From Bdellovibrio bacteriovorus str. Tiberius (lineage in GTDB: Bacteria > Bdellovibrionota > Bdellovibrionia > Bdellovibrionales > Bdellovibrionaceae), in assembly GCF_000317895.1 (NCBI RefSeq), contig NC_019567.1:2480001-2544000 (forward strand): a DNA stretch of 64,000 nt, written 5' to 3'. Position 1 is the stretch's first letter, and every line of letters starts with the position of its first letter. Below, one piece after another: positions 52,747 through 60,704 of this stretch. The notes under the pieces were generated by a model, which was not told where the DNA came from, searched no databases, and worked only from the letters and a program-made list of their open reading frames with translations. Made by a program: the position numbers and the translations under genes.

Positions 52747-53427
52747 TTAAGCTGCAATTTTCAGATTGTTTCTGCGAACTTCGCGCAGACAAGTCACGTG
52801 GGATTTTTTATCGGCCCACAGGCTTTCCACCAGCGCGTTGGATTTCGGATCAGGCAGAGGCACAACCTCCCCTTTTGCCGTCATCAGGATTTCGCATTCA
52901 TAGTTCATCTTCATCACACTGCCAAAATAAGCGGTTCCGCTTTTTTCAGCCTTGCGCCGCACATGCAGATCCTTGCGGGCCGTGCCCACCCAGCAGTCCC
53001 ATGGCGAAGACTCCATCACCTTGCTTCCCAGCGCGATGATGATTTCAGCCCAGTTCACTTCAGCACTGCGTGACCGGTATTCGGGAATCACCGTCAAATA
53101 TTCCATGCTCATCAGGGTATTGATGCCGTGGCTTTTGAATTTATCAATGATCGCCTGATCAAAGGCTTTCATATAGTGGTGATCACGAAGGGCGTCCGAG
53201 CGCAGATCAAAAGCGCTGTACAAATGGAAACCGAAAACTTTTCCGTTATCGGTCAGGCAGACGACAATGTCGTTGCGATGAAAATCATCCGGGTTCAAAG
53301 GTTCGCCGACTTTGCCCAGCACCTCTGAATAGACCCGCCTCCATACCTCGTAGACGTCGTTGCTTAATTTTACTGTTTCGGGATTCAACTCGCGTGGATT
53401 GAAAAGGTGATACTGAAACTTACCCAT
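52747..53427 (-). CDS. GNAT-like N-acyltransferase
   Basis: A 226-residue protein of GNAT-type fold. The segment MEYLTVIPEYRSRSAEVNWAE (two stretches) looks like the acyl-CoA/ACP-binding strand and P-loop of N-acyl amino acid synthase or autoinducer-synthase-like GNATs, with DNGKVFGFHLYS as the preceding strand. AAGGAG lies before the ATG. It heads a two-gene unit with the heme-oxygenase-like enzyme. The exact GNAT subfamily and substrate need a profile search. Confidence 0.72.
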   Translation of the reverse strand: MGKFQYHLFNPRELNPETVKLSNDVYEVWRRVYSEVLGKVGEPLNPDDFHRNDIVVCLTDNGKVFGFHLYSAFDLRSDALRDHHYMKAFDQAIIDKFKSHGINTLMSMEYLTVIPEYRSRSAEVNWAEIIIALGSKVMESSPWDCWVGTARKDLHVRRKAEKSGTAYFGSVMKMNYECEILMTAKGEVVPLPDPKSNALVESLWADKKSHVTCLREVRRNNLKIAA

Positions 53428-53560
53428 ACACTCTCCTTCCGGCAGAGTGTTTCGGATGTTCCACTTGTGAACTTGATAGTGTTTACTAATTTAAGACGTT
53501 TGATTCTGAGAACAAGTGACTTGTGTGCTGTGATTCTCAAAAAATCACATTGCAAAAAAA

Positions 53561-54259
53561 TCAGTTGCGGAGCATTTCCACTTTTTCAAGAACGATCACG
53601 CAGTCAGGGCGCTTGTTTCGGTACACTGGAGCCATTCTGCGGATTTCGCAGTTCATCGTCAAACGCTCCGCCGAACGCGCTTCGCGCAGTTGGTGAACCG
53701 GAACATCCGGTACAAATGTACCATCCACTTCGCCGTTGAACACCAGGTTGCAGGCATCAATAATCTTCTGAGTGATGGTTTCTTCTCTTTCAAACAGGGA
53801 CCACCACTCGTAGGCGTTCAGTTCTTCAAGAGTATAAGAACAGCAGTCAAAGAAATTGAAATTACGGAACAGTTGAACGTGCTCTTTGGAATAGATCTCA
53901 ATGATATCTTCGTTCTGGATATGGCTGAACAAATCAGAACTTGGCACCAACCCCAGACGACGGAACGCCTTCCATGTGAAGGACAGACTGTCGTTGATTT
54001 TGTAGCCTTCAGCCAGCTGGGAATGACACAGCTCCTGATAGAAGCGCACTTTTTCAACGGCGTCTCTTTTTTTATCCAGAGGCAAACGGGAAAAATACGG
54101 AAGACCCGGAACATACGGGCGCACGGTTTTACCTTCAGCTTTCAGCATCAGGGAAATATCCGTGGTGATCGTCTTGAACTCTTCGTTCAGAACTTCGTGT
54201 TCATTGTCTCTAACGTAAATCTCTGGGTACATGATATCCTCGGTCGGCTCTTCAAACAT
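53561..54259 (-). CDS. hypothetical protein, paralogue of the protein at 10338-10973
   Basis: A 232-residue soluble protein without signal peptide. Its central part (GLVPSSDLF, EIYSKEHVQLFRNFNFF, CCSYTLEELNAYEWWSLF) aligns with the protein at 10338-10973 (GLSPSSDFF, VEVYTEEGFQVFRNLRFF, SSYTVEELYCIEWWKLF). The EEL and Trp-rich block suggest a PAS-like or other sensory fold. AGGA lies nine bases before the ATG. The gene is monocistronic. Function unknown; one of at least two family members in the genome. Confidence 0.8.
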   Translation of the reverse strand: MFEEPTEDIMYPEIYVRDNEHEVLNEEFKTITTDISLMLKAEGKTVRPYVPGLPYFSRLPLDKKRDAVEKVRFYQELCHSQLAEGYKINDSLSFTWKAFRRLGLVPSSDLFSHIQNEDIIEIYSKEHVQLFRNFNFFDCCSYTLEELNAYEWWSLFEREETITQKIIDACNLVFNGEVDGTFVPDVPVHQLREARSAERLTMNCEIRRMAPVYRNKRPDCVIVLEKVEMLRN

Positions 54260-54316
54260 TGTTTGGGATCCTGTGAAGTATCATAGTGAAACGCAGGACT
54301 CTTGTCCAATTCAAAC

Positions 54317-54347
54317 AAAAAAAGGCCCCCACTTGGGAGCCTTCTTT
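54317..54347 (-). terminator. intrinsic terminator of trxA
   Basis: Imperfect AAGGC-CCC / GGG-GCCTT hairpin with a long T-run on the minus strand, 3' of trxA. Confidence 0.8.
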
Positions 54348-54380
54348 ACCTACTTCTAATAATTCTAAACAGAGACGCGA

Positions 54381-54707
54381 TTAAACGTTCTTATTCAGGA
54401 ATTCAAGAATAGCGTCTTTTGGGTGGTTGCCAACCAATTGGCCCACTTCACTGCCGCCTTTGAACAACAACATCGCAGGGATACCGCGGATGCCGTATTT
54501 GCCAGGAACGCTTGGGTTTTCGTCCACGTTCACTTTTACGATTTTTACTTTCGCACCCAACTCCTGTGCAACTTCTTCAAGCTTAGGAGCCAAAGCACGG
54601 CAAGGTCCACACCACTCGGCCCAGAAATCCACCAACACTGGGGTGGATGAATTTAGAACTTCTGCATCGAAAGACGTGTCTGTAACTGCTTTAGTAAATG
54701 TGCCCAT
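54381..54707 (-). CDS. trxA: thioredoxin
   Basis: A 108-residue thioredoxin with active site WCGPC (32-36), FWAEWCGPCRALAP and cis-proline segment GIRGIPAMLLF. It reduces disulfides in cytoplasmic proteins with electrons from thioredoxin reductase, which is not encoded in this window. It is a monocistronic gene with its own terminator. Confidence 0.96.
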   Translation of the reverse strand: MGTFTKAVTDTSFDAEVLNSSTPVLVDFWAEWCGPCRALAPKLEEVAQELGAKVKIVKVNVDENPSVPGKYGIRGIPAMLLFKGGSEVGQLVGNHPKDAILEFLNKNV

Positions 54708-54777
54708 GAATGGCCTCCGTAATATCTACACTCAATGTGATCACGGAAACCTTATCGTCAAGCCCGGTGAGGATCAA

Positions 54778-55800
54778 TTACTTTTTAAAGAGGGCTTTTG
54801 TGAACTCTTGGCGCAACTTATCGAGTTCGTTGATGTTTTGACTATCCCAGTCAGCCTCCAGGTCTTTTTGACGACGACGCGCCTCAACCCGAGTCACGGT
54901 GCTTTTCGGAGATACCTTCACATCCTCCACAAGCTTCGCATACTTAGCCATCTTTTCTTGAAGTGCTTTATCAGCGTTTTGCAAACTTTCCTGAGCCCGC
55001 GAAACCAGCTGCGCCTGCTCGTCTTCTTCATTCCCCAGGCCCGTTCCAGGCACTGGAACTTCGACTTTTTCAACCTCGGGAGCCCCGCCACCCAAAAGCT
55101 CGCGTTCAAAAGCCTTCAGATCCACATCCGGAAAGTCCGACGCCTCTTCCGCTGCTGCGCCGCGCTCAGCATCCGCGGCAGCCATACGATCACCAAAGCG
55201 GAAAGATGGTTTTTCCCTTTGCTCTTCATCAGTTACAAGCAGGCCTTCAGAATTCTCATCAATTCTTTCAGGGCGTAAAGACTGCTCGCCATGGGCTTGC
55301 ACTTCCTCCGTGGAACCCTTGATAAAAATCGCTTCATCCTCGGGGGAAAACTTTCCGCTGCCGGCCACGGTGGTGGCAGACTTTTGCGGGCTTTCAACAT
55401 GCATGGCTTTGTTCAGGCGCTCCAGCAACACGGCTTCATCATGCCCCAACATGCGACCAATCACCTGCACCAGGCGCACCGGAGCCACCGGGGACTCCAA
55501 CACCATGTCGACGCGGATCTTAATAAGATCCTGCGGATTGGGTTTGAAGTTTGCCGGAAAAATAAGCACCGACTTTCCCTGCCAGCGGGACATCTCTTTC
55601 AGACGCTTCCCGACCCCCAGTGAGCTGACCTTGCCGCCTTTACCAGCGCCCACAACAAGATCCGGATTGAATGCCAGCATCTGCTCGGCCACAGCGTATT
55701 CGCTGGACAGACCGATGACATCAAAGCCCACCTTTTTCAAAGTGCCTTCAACAGACATCAAGTCAGCATAATCCTCGTAAACCAAAAGAATCTTGTTCAT
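54778..55800 (-). CDS. pseudo-receiver protein with coiled-coil tail
   Basis: A 340-residue protein. Residues 1-120 resemble a response-regulator receiver (KILLVYEDYADLMSVEGTLKK, FNPDLVVGAG), but the phosphorylatable aspartate is replaced by Gly51 and the conserved lysine is not evident, so it is probably not phosphorylated. The rest is acidic and low-complexity (about 125-260) and ends in a coiled-coil (about 265-340). It could be a scaffold in a signalling or polarity complex. Not a known family by eye. Confidence 0.75.
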   Translation of the reverse strand: MNKILLVYEDYADLMSVEGTLKKVGFDVIGLSSEYAVAEQMLAFNPDLVVGAGKGGKVSSLGVGKRLKEMSRWQGKSVLIFPANFKPNPQDLIKIRVDMVLESPVAPVRLVQVIGRMLGHDEAVLLERLNKAMHVESPQKSATTVAGSGKFSPEDEAIFIKGSTEEVQAHGEQSLRPERIDENSEGLLVTDEEQREKPSFRFGDRMAAADAERGAAAEEASDFPDVDLKAFERELLGGGAPEVEKVEVPVPGTGLGNEEDEQAQLVSRAQESLQNADKALQEKMAKYAKLVEDVKVSPKSTVTRVEARRRQKDLEADWDSQNINELDKLRQEFTKALFKK

Positions 55801-55928
55801 AGTTCTATTGTCAGATAAGCAGAGTCATGGGTCAATAAGGCTTCTTCTGGACAATGGGCGCGATGACGTTGGGCCCAAGGCACTCTAGAATAGGTTCAAC
55901 ACACGGGCGACCAAGACGGAGACCAGAT

Positions 55929-57032
55929 TTGAGTATTTTTAACGGAAAAAAAGCCGCACAGTACATTTTCTTTGAGATGCTCCCGAGTTTTATTTTGGGA
56001 TTGCTGGTCTTTGTCTCCATTATTTTGATGTTCCAGGTTCTGCGACTTACGGAATTCGCCCTGGTGCACGGCGTGGCCATGAAAACCATCGCCGAAATCA
56101 TCGGTTACGTCATTATCTCGATGCTGCCGATTCTGTTCCCCATGGCTTTGCTGTTCTCAGTTTTATTGACCTATGGGCGACTTAGTCAGGATTCTGAGAT
56201 CGTCGCTATGAAAGCATCCGGCCTGCCGATGGGCACACTGCTGCTGCCCGCCCTGGTTTTGGCCACTTTGGTGGGTGTGATTTCCGCCCAGATGTCCTTC
56301 AACATCGCACCCTGGGGAAATCGTCAGTTCGAAGTTCTTTATTCCCGCCTGGCCAACACGAAGGCTGCCGCGATTATCAAGGAAGGCACTTTTGCGGAAG
56401 GCTTCTTTGACATGGTCATTTACGCCAACGAGGTCAACACCGACAAGGGCCTGCTTAAAAAGGTCTTTATCTATGACGAGAAAAACGGCGACGTGCCTTT
56501 GACCATCATCGCCAAGGCCGGAGAAATTGTTCCGGATCCCTCACGCCCGGGGCATGAGATTTTGCTGCAATTAAACCAGGGCGAAATTCACCGTCAGGCC
56601 AAAACTCACACCAAGATCAGCTTTGACACTTATGACGTGCGCTTCTCGGAACCTCAAAACATCGAGGAAAAAGCCAAGTCGCCGCCTTCATTGACGTTGG
56701 AAGAAGTCCGCAACCGCCTGAAAGAGGACATCAAAGACAAAGAGGTCCGTCGCACCTTGCAGAGTGAATACCACAAACGCTGGGCCATCTCGGTCTTGTG
56801 TATCGTCTTTGCGATGATCGGTGTGGGTTTGGGAACAACCACCAACCGTCGTGCAGCCAAAGCCGGCGGCATGATTCTTTGTATTGGTATCATCATCTTC
56901 TATTGGATTTTGTATGTGGCTGCTGAAGGTGCAGCACGAAGCGGAACTTTACCAGCGGCACTTGCCATCTGGACACCGAATGTTCTATTTGCTGCTTTGG
57001 GTGTGGAAACTTTAAGAAGAAACTGGAACTAA
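55929..57032 (+). CDS. LptF/LptG-family permease (LPS export)
   Basis: About 367 residues; YjgP/YjgQ family. Four hydrophobic segments near the start (YIFFEMLPSFILGLLVFVS), then a periplasmic beta-jellyroll part (TFAEGFFDMVIYANEV) and two to three C-terminal membrane segments. LptF/G pull lipopolysaccharide out of the inner membrane with LptB. I chose TTG 55929 with GGAG eight bases upstream; the open frame begins earlier at 55854. A single permease gene stands alone here, so a partner must be elsewhere. Confidence 0.9.
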   Translation: MSIFNGKKAAQYIFFEMLPSFILGLLVFVSIILMFQVLRLTEFALVHGVAMKTIAEIIGYVIISMLPILFPMALLFSVLLTYGRLSQDSEIVAMKASGLPMGTLLLPALVLATLVGVISAQMSFNIAPWGNRQFEVLYSRLANTKAAAIIKEGTFAEGFFDMVIYANEVNTDKGLLKKVFIYDEKNGDVPLTIIAKAGEIVPDPSRPGHEILLQLNQGEIHRQAKTHTKISFDTYDVRFSEPQNIEEKAKSPPSLTLEEVRNRLKEDIKDKEVRRTLQSEYHKRWAISVLCIVFAMIGVGLGTTTNRRAAKAGGMILCIGIIIFYWILYVAAEGAARSGTLPAALAIWTPNVLFAALGVETLRRNWN

Positions 57033-57039
57033 GATTGGG

Positions 57040-57112
57040 CTTGAAAAATAGAGCGATGCAGTAGCATCCTTACTACCACGGTCGTCCCTGACCACATCGC
57101 CCCTCCCTTACT
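57040..57112 (-). ncRNA. candidate small RNA 2 with TAAGGATG hairpin
   Basis: Read on the minus strand: closing stem GCGATG/CATCGC (57100-57095 with 57058-57053), an inner GGTC/GACC hairpin, and TAG-TAAGGATG-CTA (57075-57062) with the same loop as candidate RNA 1, then CTCTATTTTT. A promoter-like TTGCAA (57145-57140), 17-base spacer and TACCAT (57122-57117) lies upstream, predicting a start near 57110 and a transcript of about 70 bases. It lies between the convergent LptF/G and dprA genes. Confidence 0.55.
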
Positions 57113-57116
57113 TCAA

Positions 57117-57145
57117 ATGGTAGGGGCAATACCTTGAGCTTGCAA
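57117..57145 (-). promoter_or_regulatory. putative sigma-70 promoter of candidate small RNA 2
   Basis: TTGCAA and TACCAT with exact 17-base spacing, on the minus strand, upstream of the structured RNA and 3' of dprA. Confidence 0.4.
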
Positions 57146-57204
57146 AAGGTTTTTTTAGATCATTTCATTTTTTTCCCAAGCATTTTGGCCACTTAGCACA
57201 TCCA

Positions 57205-58152
57205 CTACAGGTAGTGTTGCAGCTCAAGTGTCTTACCTACCCCTGCTGGTGTTCTTTGTTCACCAGCATTTTCTGAATGGAAAAACATGAGCAAGTCTTG
57301 AGCATCACGAACCGCCTGTGCACCGTCCATCAACAAATCCAAAGCGCCTTGAAAATGCGGATCCAACGGATGCCCCGGAACCACCCACACAGGCCTTCCG
57401 ATCTGTGCTGCTTGATGTGCGGTGATCAGCGTTCCGCTGCGACGACGAGCTTCCACCAATAAACTTGCGCGTCCCAAAGCGGCGATCAATCGGTTGCGAT
57501 GATGGAACAGATGTTTGTGCATCTTTTGGTGATGATCATACTCACTTAAAAAACATCCACCCTGTTCAATCACAAGCCCCATCCACTCTTTCAAGTTCGC
57601 CGGATAGACTTCACCCAGCCCCGAGGGTAACACCACCACGGTGGGACAGAATTTGCGCAAAGCCACGCTGTGAGCCTTTTGATCCACCCCGCGCGCACCA
57701 CCGCTGACAATGCAGGGCTTTTCATGCTCACAGAAATGACCCAGCTCTTTTTCCATCCATAACAATGAATCCGCCGCTGGCTCCCGACTGCCCACGACGG
57801 AAAGAGTTTTGGCATTGAGCCAAGCCGGCGAACCGCGATAACTCAGGGTCAACGGCGGGTCCGCCATCTGATAGCAAAGTTCCGGATACAAGGCCTCGCC
57901 ATAAACGACAAAATTCACCCCCTGCAGTTTCAGCTGCAGACTTTCTTCGCAGTGTTTTTTGAACAGCTCATGGTTTTTCGACAAAGCCTCGGCCAGATCC
58001 GGCCACCGGGGGCGAAGTTCGACCAGCACCTGATCGGCGGCAAGCCTCCCAGCGCGGGCAAGCTCGCGATAAAGGGCATGAATACCGTCACGGTCGACGG
58101 CGTAAAGCGGATGACTTTTTATTATTTGCGAAATCGAGTAAAGATCGTTCAT
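57205..58152 (-). CDS. dprA: DNA processing protein DprA
   Basis: A 315-residue DprA/Smf protein. The Rossmann-like core has VVGSREPAADS, IVSGGARGVDQKAHSVALR, VVVLPSGLGEVYP and RNRLIAALG. DprA loads RecA on incoming single-stranded DNA during transformation. The final region is short, so a C-terminal winged-helix domain is probably absent. A terminator lies just upstream of the start codon, and the weak Shine-Dalgarno (AGGG) falls inside that hairpin. The split comEC genes are only 2.5 kb away. Confidence 0.93.
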   Translation of the reverse strand: MNDLYSISQIIKSHPLYAVDRDGIHALYRELARAGRLAADQVLVELRPRWPDLAEALSKNHELFKKHCEESLQLKLQGVNFVVYGEALYPELCYQMADPPLTLSYRGSPAWLNAKTLSVVGSREPAADSLLWMEKELGHFCEHEKPCIVSGGARGVDQKAHSVALRKFCPTVVVLPSGLGEVYPANLKEWMGLVIEQGGCFLSEYDHHQKMHKHLFHHRNRLIAALGRASLLVEARRRSGTLITAHQAAQIGRPVWVVPGHPLDPHFQGALDLLMDGAQAVRDAQDLLMFFHSENAGEQRTPAGVGKTLELQHYL

Positions 58153-58154
58153 AA

Positions 58155-58188
58155 GAAAAAAGGCCCTGCAATTTGCAGAGCCTTCTTA
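58155..58188 (-). terminator. intrinsic terminator between the LysM gene and dprA
   Basis: AAGGCCCTGCAA / TTGCAGAGCCTT stem followed on the minus strand by TTTTTT, ending three bases before the dprA ATG. It should stop the upstream transcript and limit read-through into dprA. Confidence 0.85.
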
Positions 58189-58196
58189 AAAGAGTC

Positions 58197-59831
58197 TTAA
58201 AAATCAAGATCGGAATCATCCAGTCCGCCATCCGGCGCCGGAGTGTCTGCCGGGGTGCTCGGAGCGTTGTCAAATTCCTTTTCAAAGTCCTCGTCCGCTG
58301 CGGCGGGGGCTTCCACCACCGGAGCCTCGCGCATCGCCTGAACCACCGGTTTACCGACATAGTCGCCAACCAGGATGTTGTCCGAAGCTTTGATCACGTA
58401 GGCCGTCGCGAAGTTTGGCGATACACGCACAATTTTCACTGATCCCACCACGCGGTCGTTCATCACGGCTTCATTTTTCTTGTTACGAACGCGCTCGTCC
58501 GCAAACACCGCCAGCGTCTGACCTTCCTGCAACCCGGAAGCAGAACCGCCATCCAGGAACACCAACGTGCTATTGCCGAAGATATTACGTTTTTTGTCGA
58601 ACTGCCCACCCATGATTTTTGCGCCCACACCAGACACCATGCCTGACGGAGACGGATCGATCATCGGCAGTTTTCCCGGAGTCAGGATCGCCCCCACGTC
58701 CACCGGCTGAATGGATTTTTTCACAATCGCGCGATAGATGTTTTGCTGATCGTTCACTTTTTCCAGAACTTCGATTTCACCCTGCAGTTCCACCATCTGT
58801 CCCTGACGGTCTTTCACCAGAGGATCTTTCACCATGGTCAGATTCTTCTGAGCCACGAAATCCTTGCCGCCATTGCTGTCCAGACGAACATAAATGTACT
58901 GGAATTCACCGGCCGTTTTCATGTCCATTTCAGTTGCGGTCACACGACCCACACCCTGAACCGGCGCATCCGCCAGATAGTATTCCAAAAACTCGGGCGC
59001 TGTCGGGAACTGGGTTTTCGGCAATTCGATCTGCAATTCCAACTTAGGATCGTTCATCGCACCCATGCGATAAGAAGGCAGACTGTTCGGCAGAGTCTTC
59101 AGCAGCGGTGCGCGCTTTTTTCCGCGCGGCAAAGCCACGGTGTCCGTCTTGGCGCCAGCCTCAGGCTTCACGTCCGTCACCACTGTGCCGTCCGCTTTCC
59201 CCGCGGTATCAGCCGCTGCCAGATCCAAAGTCGGCGCTTCATCGGCCGTACCCGGGAAGAACTGAATGTTCATCTTCGGGTCAATTTCGTGCGGATTGTG
59301 AACCGCACCGTTATTCAAAGACCAAATTTTCGGCCAGAAATTCGGATCGCCGAAGAACGTTGTCGAGATCCCCCACAACGTGTCCCCTTTTTGCACCTGA
59401 TAGATTTCCGCTTCGCGGTTGCCTACGGCTTTTTCCCACAGCTCTACAGAGGTGGGCTGTTCATTGTAGCTTTTGTAAATGCGGTGGAATTCAGCCTCGC
59501 GGGAATAATCCGGTTCCGACCCCACGACGCCCGTTGCCGGTGCCGGGCTGAATGTTTCAACCGTCTGAGTTTCCTGAGTGGGCGCTGAAGGAGCAATGTC
59601 TTCCATCGTCGGTTCAGGGCTTGCCACTTCCGGAGCCGGAGGCGGCGGCACATCTGCGCCGGAATCATCAACGTCTTTGAACTCTGGCACGCTGGGTTCA
59701 ACCACTTCCTGCTGTTGGCTTTCCAGCACGTCCAATGGATCCGACTCCCAGGTCGCATCCGGTGGGTTGTCTTGCGCCTGCGCCAGCAGTGCCGTCAGGA
59801 TCAGGGCCATCATTACGGAGAACTTCTTGTT
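58197..59831 (-). CDS. LysM-domain protein
   Basis: A 544-residue exported protein with signal peptide (ALLAQAQ), a long proline/acidic disordered segment (about 22-125) and a LysM domain at about 144-194 (YQVQKGDTLWGIS...NPHEIDP), which binds peptidoglycan or chitin-type glycans. The C-terminal half (about 260-500) has beta-rich segments and an acidic, proline-rich tail. I chose the ATG at 59831 as the start of the signal peptide; another ATG lies five codons upstream. Downstream partner of the TPR gene 30 bases away. Confidence 0.85.
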   Translation of the reverse strand, partial: NKKFSVMMALILTALLAQAQDNPPDATWESDPLDVLESQQQEVVEPSVPEFKDVDDSGADVPPPPAPEVASPEPTMEDIAPSAPTQETQTVETFSPAPATGVVGSEPDYSREAEFHRIYKSYNEQPTSVELWEKAVGNREAEIYQVQKGDTLWGISTTFFGDPNFWPKIWSLNNGAVHNPHEIDPKMNIQFFPGTADEAPTLDLAAADTAGKADGTVVTDVKPEAGAKTDTVALPRGKKRAPLLKTLPNSLPSYRMGAMNDPKLELQIELPKTQFPTAPEFLEYYLADAPVQGVGRVTATEMDMKTAGEFQYIYVRLDSNGGKDFVAQKNLTMVKDPLVKDRQGQMVELQGEIEVLEKVNDQQNIYRAIVKKSIQPVDVGAILTPGKLPMIDPSPSGMVSGVGAKIMGGQFDKKRNIFGNSTLVFLDGGSASGLQEGQTLAVFADERVRNKKNEAVMNDRVVGSVKIVRVSPNFATAYVIKASDNILVGDYVGKPVVQAMREAPVVEAPAAADEDFEKEFDNAPSTPADTPAPDGGLDDSDLDF

Positions 59832-59861
59832 CATCACTCTTTGCATCCTTGCCGTGATTTT

Positions 59862-60389
59862 TTATTTCAGAATTTTCAACTCAGCATCTGCGCGGAACGA
59901 TTCCGGGCTGCCCGGGTAACGGGAGCGGACGTCCAGCAGGGCTTTGCGTGAAAACTCGGGCAGATTCATTTTTTTGTAGGTCATGGCTTTGGCAAACTTG
60001 GCTGCAGCCACTTTGTTGCTGCGAGGATATTGCTTTTCAATTTGCGCAAAGTACTTGATCGCTTCAGCGTAATTGCCGTTATCCACGGCCATACGGCCCG
60101 CGACAAACAATGCATTGTCGGCGTAAGAGCTTTGCGGATAGCGGGACAGAAGGCTTTGCAAGCGGCTCTTAAAGGCGATTTCATCATTGTTCTGATAGGC
60201 GCTTACCATTTCAGCATAAAGGCCGATGTCACTTTCTTTCGAAAGGTCTTTCCCCGTCAGCTCCACAAGCAGAGCTTCTTGGCTCAGGTCACGAGAAGAG
60301 CTCTTTGCTCCACTGGTTGCAGGTTTGGCGAACGAGGCCAAAGGCAGGCTTAAAAGGACCGTTGCTGCTAATAGTCTAAGTTGCTTCAT
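59862..60389 (-). CDS. TPR-type periplasmic protein (CpoB/YbgF-like)
   Basis: A 175-residue exported protein; signal peptide ends at LASFAK. It contains TPR-like repeats (YPQSSYADNALFVAGRMAVD, NYAEAIKYFAQIEKQYPRSN, AAAKFAKAMTYKKM) of the type found in the C-terminal domain of CpoB/YbgF and in BamD. These proteins coordinate cell-wall synthesis with outer-membrane constriction or outer-membrane assembly. A GAGG Shine-Dalgarno is seen. First gene of an operon with the LysM protein. Confidence 0.85.
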   Translation of the reverse strand: MKQLRLLAATVLLSLPLASFAKPATSGAKSSSRDLSQEALLVELTGKDLSKESDIGLYAEMVSAYQNNDEIAFKSRLQSLLSRYPQSSYADNALFVAGRMAVDNGNYAEAIKYFAQIEKQYPRSNKVAAAKFAKAMTYKKMNLPEFSRKALLDVRSRYPGSPESFRADAELKILK

Positions 60390-60704
60390 CTATCGACACC
60401 TCTTGATCTTTTACTAGTATGACACGCCTTGAGAAGTGCAAACAAGCAGGAGTTATCCACATAAAATGTTGAGTTATTGTAATGCTAGACCTTAGACCTA
60501 TTTGTTTTCAAGGCTTTCAGCGATTTGCACGGATCTTAAGCAGCATGTAAACTACCGATATTACTAGAATTTATAGCATTAATGCCCTGTAATTATGCTC
60601 TGAAATTTCAGATCTTAAAATCCGTCCCCCGAAGACGCGCGGACCCAATAACAGACTATTTTAGAAATCCACTGCGTTATGAAAATTGCTAAGTGCTTAG
60701 AACC
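60390..60704. other. AT-rich intergenic region with DnaA box and palindromes
   Basis: About 315 bases between the TPR gene and the split comEC genes. It has TTATCCACA at 60453-60461 (a perfect DnaA-box consensus), the palindrome GCATTAATGC at 60576-60585 and the 14-bp palindrome TCTGAAATTTCAGA at 60599-60612. The two palindromes lie 90-130 bases upstream of the ComEC start, so they may be operators. No gene or terminator is recognised. Confidence 0.5.
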
